From Mactra quadrangularis (Eukaryota > Mollusca > Bivalvia > Venerida > Mactridae), in NCBI GenBank assembly GCA_025267735.1, contig CM046308.1, positions 34,709,267 through 34,773,266 of the forward strand: a stretch of 64,000 nt of DNA. Direction: 5' to 3'. Of this stretch, positions 22,471-35,200 are shown piece after piece (within the stretch, counting starts at the first letter, position 1; every line of letters starts with the position of its first letter). The translations under genes and the position numbers were made by a program. Under the pieces are notes generated by a model, which saw only the letters and a list, made by a program, of their open reading frames with translations, had not been told where the DNA came from and did not search any database.

Positions 22471-22926
22471 TAGGGGTGTAACGGTTAACGGATATACCGG
22501 TTAATATTGCTATACGAATTCTAACGGTTTTAACCGGTTCGTTTTTCCTTGACCCGGTTTTTGTAGTTGTATGTCACACTGTTTATTTTGAACAAAATCT
22601 AGAAGTTATATGTTCAAATTAGTATTAAAATGTGTTGAATACTTGCAATCGTCTTACTGTGCCTAAAAGGATCAACATTTAGTCAAATGAGAGAAAAACA
22701 TCTTCAAAAGTCCGTTTCAAAATACTCATTTTTCTAACAAATAGACCATTTTACACAAGTAATTGAAACATTTGAATAAAGATCTTCAGAAAATACACCT
22801 ATGCATGTTATGCTGATCCAATTAAATCGATGCACATGCGTTAATTCGTGCTTTGCATGTGTACCCCAAACACCGGTACATATTGCAATATATTGCAATG
22901 TTTTTTAGCGTATTATTACACCCCTA
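22471..22926. mobile_element. Non-autonomous hAT-like element, same family as 8267-8753
   Basis: Ends TAGGGGTGTAAC and ATTACACCCCTA; flanks ATAATTCA and CTATTTCA match at 6 of 8 positions. Inside are GGTTAACGGATATACCGGTT and TATTGCAATATATTGCAATG, shared with the 8267 copy. Confidence 0.75.
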
Positions 22927-23288
22927 CTATTTCACGCATGTTAAAGAGTATGGCGTGTTGACTTGTCACTCAATTCGTAAGCACGAACAATTCTTGACAT
23001 TGGTAACTGTACCATCGTGCTGTGTTTGTTTTTCATTTGTTCACATGTAAATATCTCTAGTTTTGACGTGCTCCGAGTACCCCTATACAAGGTTGCCATG
23101 GAAACGATCACACGAGTGCCGATATCAATTTCATGTTTTCATCGTAATAAAGCTATGCAATTATGATCTAGGGGCGCTTAACATAAAAATACATATAAAT
23201 ATAAGTAACTTTGGCAATCGAACAATATAAAGATATATACGTATTCCGTTTAGTATAGATACTAACATATCTAGTACATGAAGCAAAT

Positions 23289-26200
23289 TTAATAACGAAA
23301 TCCATAGTTTATATTATTGTCATGTTGGTTCAACGATGGTCCTGGAATATGTCCTTTGTTATGTCCATTGTACTCTCGTTCAAAGTTTGTATGTGGCCAA
23401 GAACCTCCTGCTGATGTTTGTTCCTCGGCTTGTCGTTTTAGTCTTTCTTTTCGACGTTTTTTTCTCTTAATCCGCCGTTCCTTAATTGTTTTATGTATTC
23501 CATAATCACAAAGTTCAATGAAGAGCTGAACAACTTCACATAAACTTAACATTGACAGACCTATCCATAAACCGATGGCACCACCAACGTCGGACAAAAA
23601 CTGTTGTATCTGAAACCAAATTATATAATTGCAGAACAGAACAGAACAAAGCTTTATTTCTCAAATCATGATACATGATACATGAGTAATCATATGTACA
23701 TTTTATAAATAGAAATAAGAAAAATATAGTCTCAATCAATAAACTACTAGAATTATACGTTTTATACGTTTTTGAATCACGTACAGACATGTTATTGTAA
23801 TATTGCCATGTTGGTATTATACATAAAATGTGTACGAAACTCGAATGAGTTACAACAAACACAAAACAGTGTGCTATAAAACTACTCCTTTAATACTGGA
23901 TCTAAGATTTATCAAGAACTATTTTCACTAAGCATGCGTATGAATATCAAGGTATACCAAGAGTCATGTCTATTTCAAATTATATCACATACATGTATAT
24001 GCAGCACTAAAACATCAACATTTTAGACAATTTGAAATTCATGTTTGTGATAAGAATACCAAACTTTTACAGCACATAAATAACATTGTTTTATTTTTTT
24101 TAAATTATACATAGCCTAGCATTTTTAATTGAAAGCACATTTCTTTTAATTTGATGACACGTTAGACGGGTACCATAATTTTGTTGGTTCATTTTCATAT
24201 TGTAAAGATTGAACAGAAATATAATGAGTGAGTAGATCTATATACAAGATTGATTAACCAGAAGGGTGTGTGCATAACAAAATAATCAATTTTATTTTTT
24301 CCACAAAAAAGTTATATAATTATCATAGTAGTTGTAGTTGACTTACACCATCCTGTTGATTACTGGCTCCACAAGTGCTTTATTAATTATAATATACATA
24401 AACATATACTGACCTCTATTCCAAATGGCTTAATTAATGTAACATACATGTACATGTAAACAAACATACTTTTCAAATTGCTCACATGCTTTATTAATTT
24501 TAAATATACATCAACAAATATCTTTTTCAAATGGCTCAAACATGCTTTATTAATTTAATATACATAAACCAACCTCTATTTCAGCATCTTCCTCAATGGC
24601 TTCATAATTTAAATCTTCATAATAGACATTTAACTTGAGAAAGTTATTGCTGTAAAAGAAAAGTCAAGTATTGCACGTATACTCGTGAAATGAGCCAGTT
24701 AACTAACACTGTATGTCACATCACTACATATAAATAAAACAACTTCATATTGATTAAATGGGAATGGGCTGTTACATGTGAGCATTATATAGTCATACAG
24801 TGTACATCTTATGAATTATACTAATTAATGTTTAATAGGATGTTCGTAAAAAGTATAGATATGTTCTATTATACATGCACATTGTATATTAAAATACATG
24901 TAGTTTCTTTTAGCTTGGGGATAGCTTTGTACAGTTTGAATGGCAATCAAAACGTGGAAATTCTAATTAACATGTAATTAATACAAAAATAGAGGAAACA
25001 CATATTGGCATAGCTCAATCGATGCAGAACTCATCGCTCCATGGACATAAAACAGTTTAATGTGCATGACTACTTGTGTTTGTGTTTTTTACGATTAACA
25101 TATATGCATAGTGATAAATTCACTTCGTAATATATTACAAGTAGTAAAAGTTCTGAACATTATTTATCTAAACAATTTAGTGATATAAACATTTTGAGCC
25201 GCCCATTTGCTTTACGAAGAGTGGACATGGCCATGGAATTATCTGGTCGATTCATCTGCTTATAATAAAATAGTTTGTGCTTGATAACAGCTGACATATC
25301 ATTTACATATATCATAAAAAAGTGGGCCCCAAATTGATCCCTGAGGAACACTACAATCAATGTTGGTGCTGGAAGAATATGTTCTAGATACAACCTCTTA
25401 TTGCTGCCTGTCATACAAATATGAAGAGAACCATTGCACCGCAGAACCTGTAAGACCAAGGGCTTCATGTTTCATCAGAAGTAAGGAAAGGTTTTCTGTG
25501 TCAAAAGCTTTCTAAATGTCAAGTAAAATCCCAACTAGGTTGCCTTATCCGTATGAAAACGAAGAAAATCAGTTATAAATGCACATCAGACATGACTCTG
25601 TAGAGAATTTACTTCTGAGGCCAAATTGATATTTAAATAAAAATCTTTAGAAGTAAGATAATCTTAAGTTGGTCATAAACACCTGTAGTTTGTGAAATCA
25701 ATCAACATAATGATCAAGCTACCAATTATTATGCAGAATGCACATTATATAATGATTAAACCACCAAGCATAATGTAGAATGCACTTTTTATAACGATTA
25801 AACCACCGAGCATGATGTAGAATGCATTTTATATAATGATTAAACCACCGAGCATAATGTAGAATGCACTTTATAGAATGATTAAACCACCGAGCATAAT
25901 GTAGAATGCACATTATATAATGATTAAACCACCGAGCATAATGTAGAATGCACTTTATAGAATGATTATTAAACTACCGAGCATAATGTAGAATGCACTT
26001 TATAGAATGATTAAACCACCGAGCATAATGTAGAATGCACTTTATAGAATGATTAAAACACCGAGTATAATGTAGAATGCACTTTATAGAATGATTAAAC
26101 CACCGAGTATAATGTAGAATGCACTTTATATAATGATTAAACCACCGAGCATAATGTAGAATGCACATTATATAATGATTAAACCACCGAGCATAATGTA

Positions 26201-29200
26201 GAATGCACTTTATAAAATGATTAAACCACCGAGTATAATGTAGAATGCACTTTATATAATGATTAAACCACCGAGCAGAATGTAGAATGCACTTTATATA
26301 ATGATTAAACCACCGAGCATAATGTAGAATGCATTTTATATAATGATTAAACCACCGAGCAGAATGTAGAATGCACTTTATATAATGATTAAACCACCGA
26401 GCATAATGTAGAATGCATTTTATATAATGATTAAACCACCGAGCATAATGTAGAATGCACTTTATAGAATGATTAAACCACCGAGCATGATGTAGAACGC
26501 ACTTAATATAATCATGAAACAACCGAGCATAATGTAGAATGCACTTTATAGAATGATTAAAACACCGAACATAATATAGAATGCACTTTTTATAATGAAC
26601 AAACCACCGAGTATAATGTAGAATGCTATTTATATAATGATTAAAACACCGAGTATAATGTAGAATGCACTTTATATAATGATTAAAACACCGAGTATAA
26701 TGTAGAATGCACTTTATATAATGATTAAAACACCGAGTATAATGTAGAATGCACTTTATATAATGATTAAAACACCGAGTATAATGTAGAATGCACTTTA
26801 TATAATGATTAAAACACCGAGTATAATGTAGAATGCACTTTATATAATCATTAAACCACCGAGCATAATGTAGAATGCACTTTATATAATCATTAAAACA
26901 CCGAGCATAATGTAGAGTGCACTTTATATAATGATTAAAACACCGAGTACAATGTAAAATGCACTTCATATAATGAATAATTCACCGAGTACAATGTAAA
27001 ATGCACTTTACATAATGAACAAACCACCGAATATAATGATGAATGCACCTTATATAAAATCAATCCACCGAGTTTAGTAAAGAATGCACCTTATACAATT
27101 AGGAAAATATCGAATATAATGAAGGAACCAATGATGAATATAGAAAGAAAATCGTTGCTGTTATTCTACATTGTTTAAAATGACGTGTGAGGAAATTTGA
27201 ACAAACAAAAGCAACAAAAAATGTAAAATGAAAAGAAAACATTTACGATGACTTTTATAAGATGTGACCTATGTGGTCATAGTTGACAGTTTACAGTAGA
27301 TGATTTTAAACAAGTTTAACAATGAAGATATAAATATATAGTTTCATGCACCAAGCTAACAAAGGGAACTCCACACCGTCACCATGCATAATGTATATAT
27401 ACTTAACGAAACTTCTAAGTACCCCGATTTCAATATTATTGGAAAATTTTATTTTTGAACAGTTATGTCTGGACGAATGTAGAAATATGTGCAGGACCAT
27501 ACTGACACTTGCTTGCATGGTTTCCAAGCTAATTTATCGATGCGAAACCGGTTTTGTCGGGCATGCGTTGATATGGGAAGATTTTTAATTGCTTTAACAG
27601 AAAAAAGAGCAATTAGAAATCTTATCATACAGGTGACGCACCGCCTTGCAAAAGACCTATGACAATTTCTTGTTCTTGAAGCGACATTCGAGGTATGTCT
27701 TGATTTTTCGTTGCGCATATCAACACACTAATGTTTTTACCAAAACGACATTGTGGTATTTTTGCACGAGAATCACGTGCCCATTTCCGCTTTTACATCA
27801 ATTAGGAAGTATGAAAACCATGCAAGCAGAATAATCCAATATACATTTCCATTAACGATCGGAAATAAATTCTTTAAATTAAAAAATTCCAACAACGATT
27901 CCAGCATTGAAATCGGGGTACTTAGAAGTTTGGAAATGGAAAGCAATATGACAGAATTTCTTGGACAGAACTTCAGCATACTTAAAACAGTAATCATCAC
28001 TTAAACTTATGGTGCATTATATTTAAAGGATTATCAGTCAGTATACATAGACCCTTGTTTACCATTATATAAATATCACATCATACAGAGAGTGATAGAA
28101 CGAAATGTTTACCGGAGTTAAGTAATGTCAACCGAGGCTTTAGGAGACACTTTTATGCAATTTTGCAAATTGCCAGAACTTTATGCATTTCACAAATTGC
28201 CTAATACATTTACGTATAGAAGTGTTAAATATGAAGTAGGGCGTCTAATTATTACGTAAGCTTTATGTATTTCTTAATAGTATTGAGATATTCTGCTTCT
28301 AATCTGAAAATGATAGTTGGGCCAAGAGTTAGTTTAAGACTTATGATTCACGCAGTAGTCATGCAGCAAAGAATGTATTATATATAGTATGACCATGCCT
28401 ACACAATTCACCATTGTTTATGATTGTATAACTTACTATGCTTTCCGCCCACCATGTTTTACTTTGCTTCAATATTAAGCATTATTTAAAATCGGCATTT
28501 ATACAGAAGCACGTGTTACAACACAAATATTTTGACAAAGTTATAGGCAAAGAATTTACTATAAATCAATGATAGGTAGTTTATGAATACAGGATTTCTT
28601 GTCTCCAGTCCTGTCGACCGAGATGGCTATCAATGATTCTAATGTAGGGCAGTTGTCAGTCACTGACGAAAGTATGCACTTAGTAGTTGGTTAACAGCAT
28701 AATCCAGAGATTTAGCCTTTCCAGGAACAGTGAGTAGATTGACTGACCGCCGTCATAAGACCTATACAATGTGTTGCTACGGCGTTAAAACCAACAAAAA
28801 CAAAACAAAACAAAAAAGCCAAACTGAGATATACATAGGCAATCACAACAAACACAATCAAAGCACTGAAAGTACTGGGGTATTCATTGTGTTTAGATTT
28901 ATTCAATTTTTGTTAGGTTTTATGCTGTGGCAACACCTTACATAGATTATATCACAGCGGTCAGTCCACCTACTCACTGTTCCTGAAGAAGCTTTATCTC
29001 AGGATTTTGCTGTTAACAAACTACTGGGTACATACTTTGTCAGTGACTGACGACTGTCCTACATGACTTAGAATCAGGGGAAGGGGACAGAATGACCGTA
29101 GATATTATTAATGCTGGTGATTACATTTTTTATCAAACTCTCTTCACAAATAAAAATCTGCTTGAGTCATTTACAATATTGAACGATTGAATTTACGTAT

Positions 29201-32200
29201 TACTATGACTACTGTTGTAATTAGTCAATGCTATTAACTGTTACAATATGACTATCACATTATTTAATTAGTCTGTGTGTCAAAAAATCTAATATAGGAG
29301 AGATTTAAAACTATGTAATTGTTATCTGTTATGTGTGCTACGTAGTGCACATTTTTTAGTAAAGTTGGACTAACACCCTGCTGCTATTCTATGATTTATA
29401 TAGTAACTGAATAGAAAGTAATGTATTTAACCCCCATTTCTGCTTATCATAAAGGTCTTAGAAATTAATTTTACCTGCACTGATGATGTTTAATGATGAA
29501 GGTTAAGATTTACAAATATTATTAAGAATCAATTGTATGATAAATTTCTTTTTTTCATTCGATGAACTGATTTAACAAAGAGGTTAATGTCGTCAAGTGA
29601 ATGGGGTTATTTTTTGCAAAATAGTTGAAAGTGTTTTATATGCACAAATTATCTATATTATGTAAGAAAATATAAACAAATGTTAAGATTCAAAGTGTTA
29701 TGCTAAGATTTAATACCCGAGTTCATTAGTACACACAAACTAGAAAAGGTGATATATGTTCCAAACATTAATTATGTTGATGACTTCAACAAGTTCAAAG
29801 ATACTATTTCGATATCACTCATTACCTTCTTATCATTCATAGTCAACTGTGTTTCATATTTCATTTTACAGGCCCATTATTCTACTGATCGAGGGGTCGT
29901 AGGTTTTATTCATGGGCGGGGCATACTTTCGTTTAGCTTAGTTATGAAATAATTTTTACGGTAATTCTCCCTCCTACCACTCAGTCATCGATGTGATTTC
30001 TTTTTGGTTAACAGCTAGATCCAGAGATTTTGCCTTTTCAGGAACAGTGAGTGGATGGACTGATCTCCGTGATATAACCTATACAATACGTGTTGCTATG
30101 GCGTTAAGGCCTCAATGAATTGATCATATGTTCTATGAATTTTGTCTCAAAAAATAGAGCTGGCCAGCGAAAAAAAATATTTTGAGAAGCGATCGAAAGG
30201 CGATGAATAAATGTGTGATATTTTTCATGAGAATTTTTATACAAATGGAAAAATACATGTTAAATATGAACATTATACAGAAAATCACATTATAGCAGGT
30301 AGTTCAGAAAAAGCATAATAAGTAACTTTTTAGTGTTTATACCAGTTGGTCATTTATTCAGCATATTGATATGATACAATCATGCACATTCAAAGATGAA
30401 ATATGTCAAAATCTTTCTAACTTGAACCATATTATTTTGATATTGGGGTACAGGGCATATAGTTTTGATTATTTTGCAGGTTGTTGTAAGAAAGATTATT
30501 TGCTGTTAACATACATAAATGCTTTTCATGAGGTACATACGTCATAATTAACTGTATTTTGTTCCATTTGCATTTACTATACTGCATAGCTAATACACTA
30601 AGTGAATTCATTCAATATTAACCTTTAATTAAATACTTCCAATATTTCAGTACAATTTAGAATAAGCTCGGCTAACATCATGATAGATCAAACCTGTTGA
30701 TGTTGGTGTTTTAGTAAAGTCTTAATGTTATTGGGTAAATAAGAGAATGATCAACAACATACAACTGCTCAATATAATTTAGTAATCCAGATTGAGTACC
30801 AGCTGAGCACCCCCGTAAATATAAATGGACGAGTCTTGTTGACTTTTTGAGTATAAATAAAGTTATATTATTTGGATGATATGGGAACAACTAAACAACA
30901 AACAACTACTAAGATTACTTAAGCCATCATGTATGACGATTTTAGAGTCAGCATCCCTATAAAATGAAAATGGACCAAACTGGAAAACTTTAAAGTGAAT
31001 AAATAGAGGCTTGTCATAAATTATGTGAAAGAAAACAATTACATCAGAACCCTTCTAAAATAAAAATTGACTGAACCTTTAGGTATATAAATATAGTCTT
31101 GGGGTACGTTATGCAAAATTTATTTCAAAATAAGTCAGTCGAGTATTTTGGGGCATTAACAATTATAATGTTAAATATTCTACCCCGTCTTACCTGCTTG
31201 TCGTAAATAACACAGCAGGGGGACATGACGTCACATAACTAGAGCAGTGTAGAGTTGATGAAAACATCAAGTTTACGTCAGTGTTCAACTGATGATCAAA
31301 CATGGTTGCATTTATAATTGATGTTTTCATTTTATAAGTGAAAAAGTAACTAGAGCAAATTTTTTTTTTCCATTTTCTGAATTTTAAGTGCGTAAATCTG
31401 ACGAACATGATCAATTTTTGTAGCCTAAACCAAAAAAAAAAAAATAAAAAATAAAATTACGCTCACAGGATTTGAACTCGCGACCTCATGTTTGGTAGTC
31501 TGACATGCTAACCACTAGGCCACAGACACGACACTAAATTATACGCTAAATTTAAATACATATACAAATGCATGACATAAAAATGCGCAATGCACAAAAT
31601 AACTTTTCTCCGTACACAGATAGAATAAATTTTTATTAATGTGAAAACATTGAATATCATAATTTTAAGTACTATTTGTTTAAATTTGTATTTTTTTCAA
31701 CTCGTCTCGATAGTACTCGAGTATACACATTTTTCTGTTGTTATATTATTTTCTGGGTCGCAACAGACAGAGTTCAATTATGTGTTGTTCGTTCTTTTTC
31801 TCATTTCTGGGAGCGCTGACATAGAAAGGAATTTTTTGCAAACAATTCCTTCCAATAATGTGAATGACTGTAAACTGCATTAAGAGAAACTGATTTAGTT
31901 TCGAGTACTTTCCTTCAATTCCTTTGTCTTCCGATGTCTAACTGCAAATGCATATTTGTAGTCACGTGACTATAGCGCTTGATACGGAAACGTAGTTTCA
32001 TTCATAATTTTTCATGAATGAAATCGATGTATACATCCGCGATTATCAGTTACGTAATAATTTGTCTACCATTGTTCAATTGTTCACAAATTTGTCAATA
32101 CTCGGTGTCACTTCGAAGAAAGGTTTGATGTAGATCGAGTTAAATGCGTAATATACACAGATGATCGATGAAACAAAAGAACTATTTGCGAACTATTTTA

Positions 32201-35200
32201 TTGTAGCGAAATTATCCGGATGCTGTTCGGTTTTGTTGATTAGATATATAGGTCAATAGGTCAGTATAGGACTCCAATCGGATTACCGGTAACAGAGTAT
32301 TCATTGTTAAAAACAATGAATACAAAAATGATAGGCGGATATTAATATGGTGGCATATTTCAGACAATGATTTAACTAACTAGATAATTAAGTGGAGAAC
32401 TAGCTACATTATCAAGTTAAACCTCTAAACTTTTAGCTGGTAAAATAGTACTAAAACTAGCATGCATTTATTTCCCGCTGTAGTCTTTTATTTTTGAAAG
32501 CAAACATAACTAGCTTCGTAACTAGTTCTCTGACTAGAAATATGCCATCATAATAATCAATATTATGCACGGCAAATACGGCACTTCCCCGGGAAGACAA
32601 TCCAGATTGGATTCCTGTCCCTATTAACTAGGAAGATGATGGTGATGATGATGACACCTACTCGAAGATTTATTAATCAATGTAATGTCATCTTTGACTT
32701 CAGAGATGTATTTTCTATTTTCAATTTATTTGCTACCTCTCAACTAAATCAAGAACATCAACACGGTGTAAACCAATTAATTGCCATTAATAGCTTTCAT
32801 ATTATCGATACCTTATAATGACCAGTAAATTAAAGTATGAATTTGTTCAGCAAAACAAAACCTTACTACCGTTAAACCCAACAACCAACTTTTCAAAATA
32901 TCTGTTTTAAATAACAAATTTCGAAACCAAATTAATGAAAATTAAAAATGATATAACTTCCCGTAAATCTATTTTGCTAATCATCTGGTTTGGCAGAATA
33001 ACGATTTTTCACTTACATACTTATGTCATGAGACATATAGATTCTTACCGTATTGAGTCAAAATCCATATCTTGTCTTAGAAATACACAACTATTTTTAT
33101 TGTTGATACAAATATCTTCCAACAATATCATCTGAAAATTATAACACAACTACAATATAATCATTTCAAGTACATTGGTCATATGAACGATCATAATCAC
33201 TGCCGGATACCTAATAATTACATGTACATTCTTATATCTATAAGGTTCACAACCAAGTGACAAATGATCTGAAACTCTGACGATATGAAAGTGTACTTCA
33301 TTAAATTGAGACATTCATCTTTTTCTAATCCTATTTAAAGAGACCTATGTACATTTTGGTGTATATTTTAACATAAGACAGTATTTAGTTCAATGTTAGT
33401 ATTATGTATCAAAGGTAAAGCAATAATTTATAGCAACGTTGTATGGACAATACAAGTACCAGAAAAATCTAAAATCTGACAAAACTCAATTATACCACAT
33501 AAAACTTGCATTTAAGCTTTCCACGATGTCATCCTAGCAACAATATGCACTGGGTACTTGCATTTACTAAACAAAAAAATGACACAATAAAAAACGACAT
33601 TTTAAGTGTCAACAGTTACGAAATACATTACATATAAAGTATTACAAATTTAACACTTGAAGGGTTTACATGACAATTTCGCCAATATGTTCAAATGGGC
33701 TTTAAAGATTACAAGAGACATGGAAATGATATTGGCAAAATAAAGTAGATTAGCTCCTTTGCTATTGAACGTACTTACCGCATAATCATCAGATGGCCAT
33801 TGTCTTTGACTCACACTTTGTCTATAGTCTGCCTCACTGAAACATACTAAGGTGTGTGAAAACTTATCAAGAACAACAACACTACGAACGCAGACCTCAC
33901 ACAAAGCCAGAAAGAAAATATAAAGATATGTCTTAGATTTTTTAATTTTGTTATAAAAGGACTCCACCACAAAATAAAAACAAGAGCCTAAAGGGTATCG
34001 GGGACAGAAATTGCAAAATGCTTTCGTTGTTTGTGGTACCGATACCTATAATTATATATTATATTTATCTGTTATGTAAATATTACGTTCAAGGAGACAA
34101 ACACGAGACTTCCCCTAAACTTCTGTATGTTTAATGAAATTCAGGTAATTTACTGTTGCAGTTTAATGTGGAATATCAACTTTTAAATGTCTTTGGCACT
34201 AAACATCGTACAATTTAAACATAAATAAATGAAAAGCATACATCAAAATTTACATGAAGTCATGCTAAACATCAATAAAAACTAGTCTGACAATAATCAT
34301 AACACTAACGTTGACCAAGTCATAAACAGGTAACTCTTGAGACCAATCATGCTAAAAATTTCATGCAAGTGTTTGGGCGTCGAGTGTTCCAAATAATGTT
34401 CATACGAATGTATGTTTATGATTATTATTTCCCAATCAATCATTACTGACATTTTTATTGATATTACAATCAATCTGAATGTAATTTTCACTGCTTTACA
34501 TTTTATCATCAATCTGAAGAAGTCAATCTAATTGATTCATCCATTGTATAATGTATCATGGGCGGATCCAGCGGGGGATGGTCAGGGGGGTCCGGACCCC
34601 CCTAGAATTTGGAAAATGTACCTGTTCATTAGTATATTTTTAAGTAGCACGAAGCAATTTTTTTCGGTGCTTAACATAGATTTAATGGTAATGTAGTTTT
34701 TATTATCAATATGTTGCATTTTTTTCTGCAAAGGTTCGAGGTTCGGACCCCCCCCCAAGAAAAGTTCGGACCCCCCTGGAAAAAAATCCTGAATCCGCCC
34801 CTATGTATTCATAGTAGCAGATAATTATGAAGAATCTTTGTTTTTATTAAGGTCCCATCAGATCTATGAGGATGCATTATATACGGCCTTGAAAGTAATT
34901 CCTTATCCTTTATATATAGTTGTAACTAAACAAATTTGAAAAAAAATTCGAATGTAATTCACACTAATTAATATCATGTCATTAAAATACCAAAATGATG
35001 TTTCAAAATGTATAATGGTTATTTTTCTTATATGGCTACATGCATTTGAAAGTGGAGACTAAGTTCTTTGTAGCTAATTGTACATAGATATAGAAACAAT
35101 TATAAACATGTATACCTGCAAGGATTGTCGCAAACACATGTTCCATGCTCAATATTTTCACTTTGTATTTTCACCATACATTCAACTTCTGAAAAGAAAT

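Larger units (their letters stand above)
20887..23288. other. Intergenic region between the C1q gene and the channel gene
   Basis: Contains SINE B (21165-21400), SINE A (21487-21765), a short CA-rich tract next to it and a hAT-like element (22471-22926). No gene was recognised. Confidence 0.6.
24650..33048. other. Large intron of the DEG/ENaC gene
   Basis: An 8.4-kb intron between exons 33049-33131 and 24574-24649. It holds a reverse transcriptase relic, the 42-bp minisatellite, a foldback element, three SINE A copies, a MITE relic and a tRNA-like head. No further coding exon is needed, because the flanking exon phases (ends with two bases, begins with one) already match. Confidence 0.7.

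Noticed and set aside
24340..24420. Extra channel exon ending at a GTAAGT donor near 24343
   Set aside because: Its frame meets a stop at once and no acceptor fits; exons 24574-24649 and 23289-23609 already join in phase.
25974..26969. 331-codon open frame on the minus strand
   Set aside because: It is the 42-bp minisatellite read in its stop-free frame; there is no start context, splice site or domain to support a protein.
30660..30760. Possible channel exon (LPNNIKTLLKHQHQQ reading)
   Set aside because: No acceptor upstream in frame and no family similarity.
31190..31290. Channel exon ending at the GTAAGA donor near 31195
   Set aside because: The 45-base candidate does not resemble the family and has the wrong length for the phase; exon 33049-33131 fits exactly.
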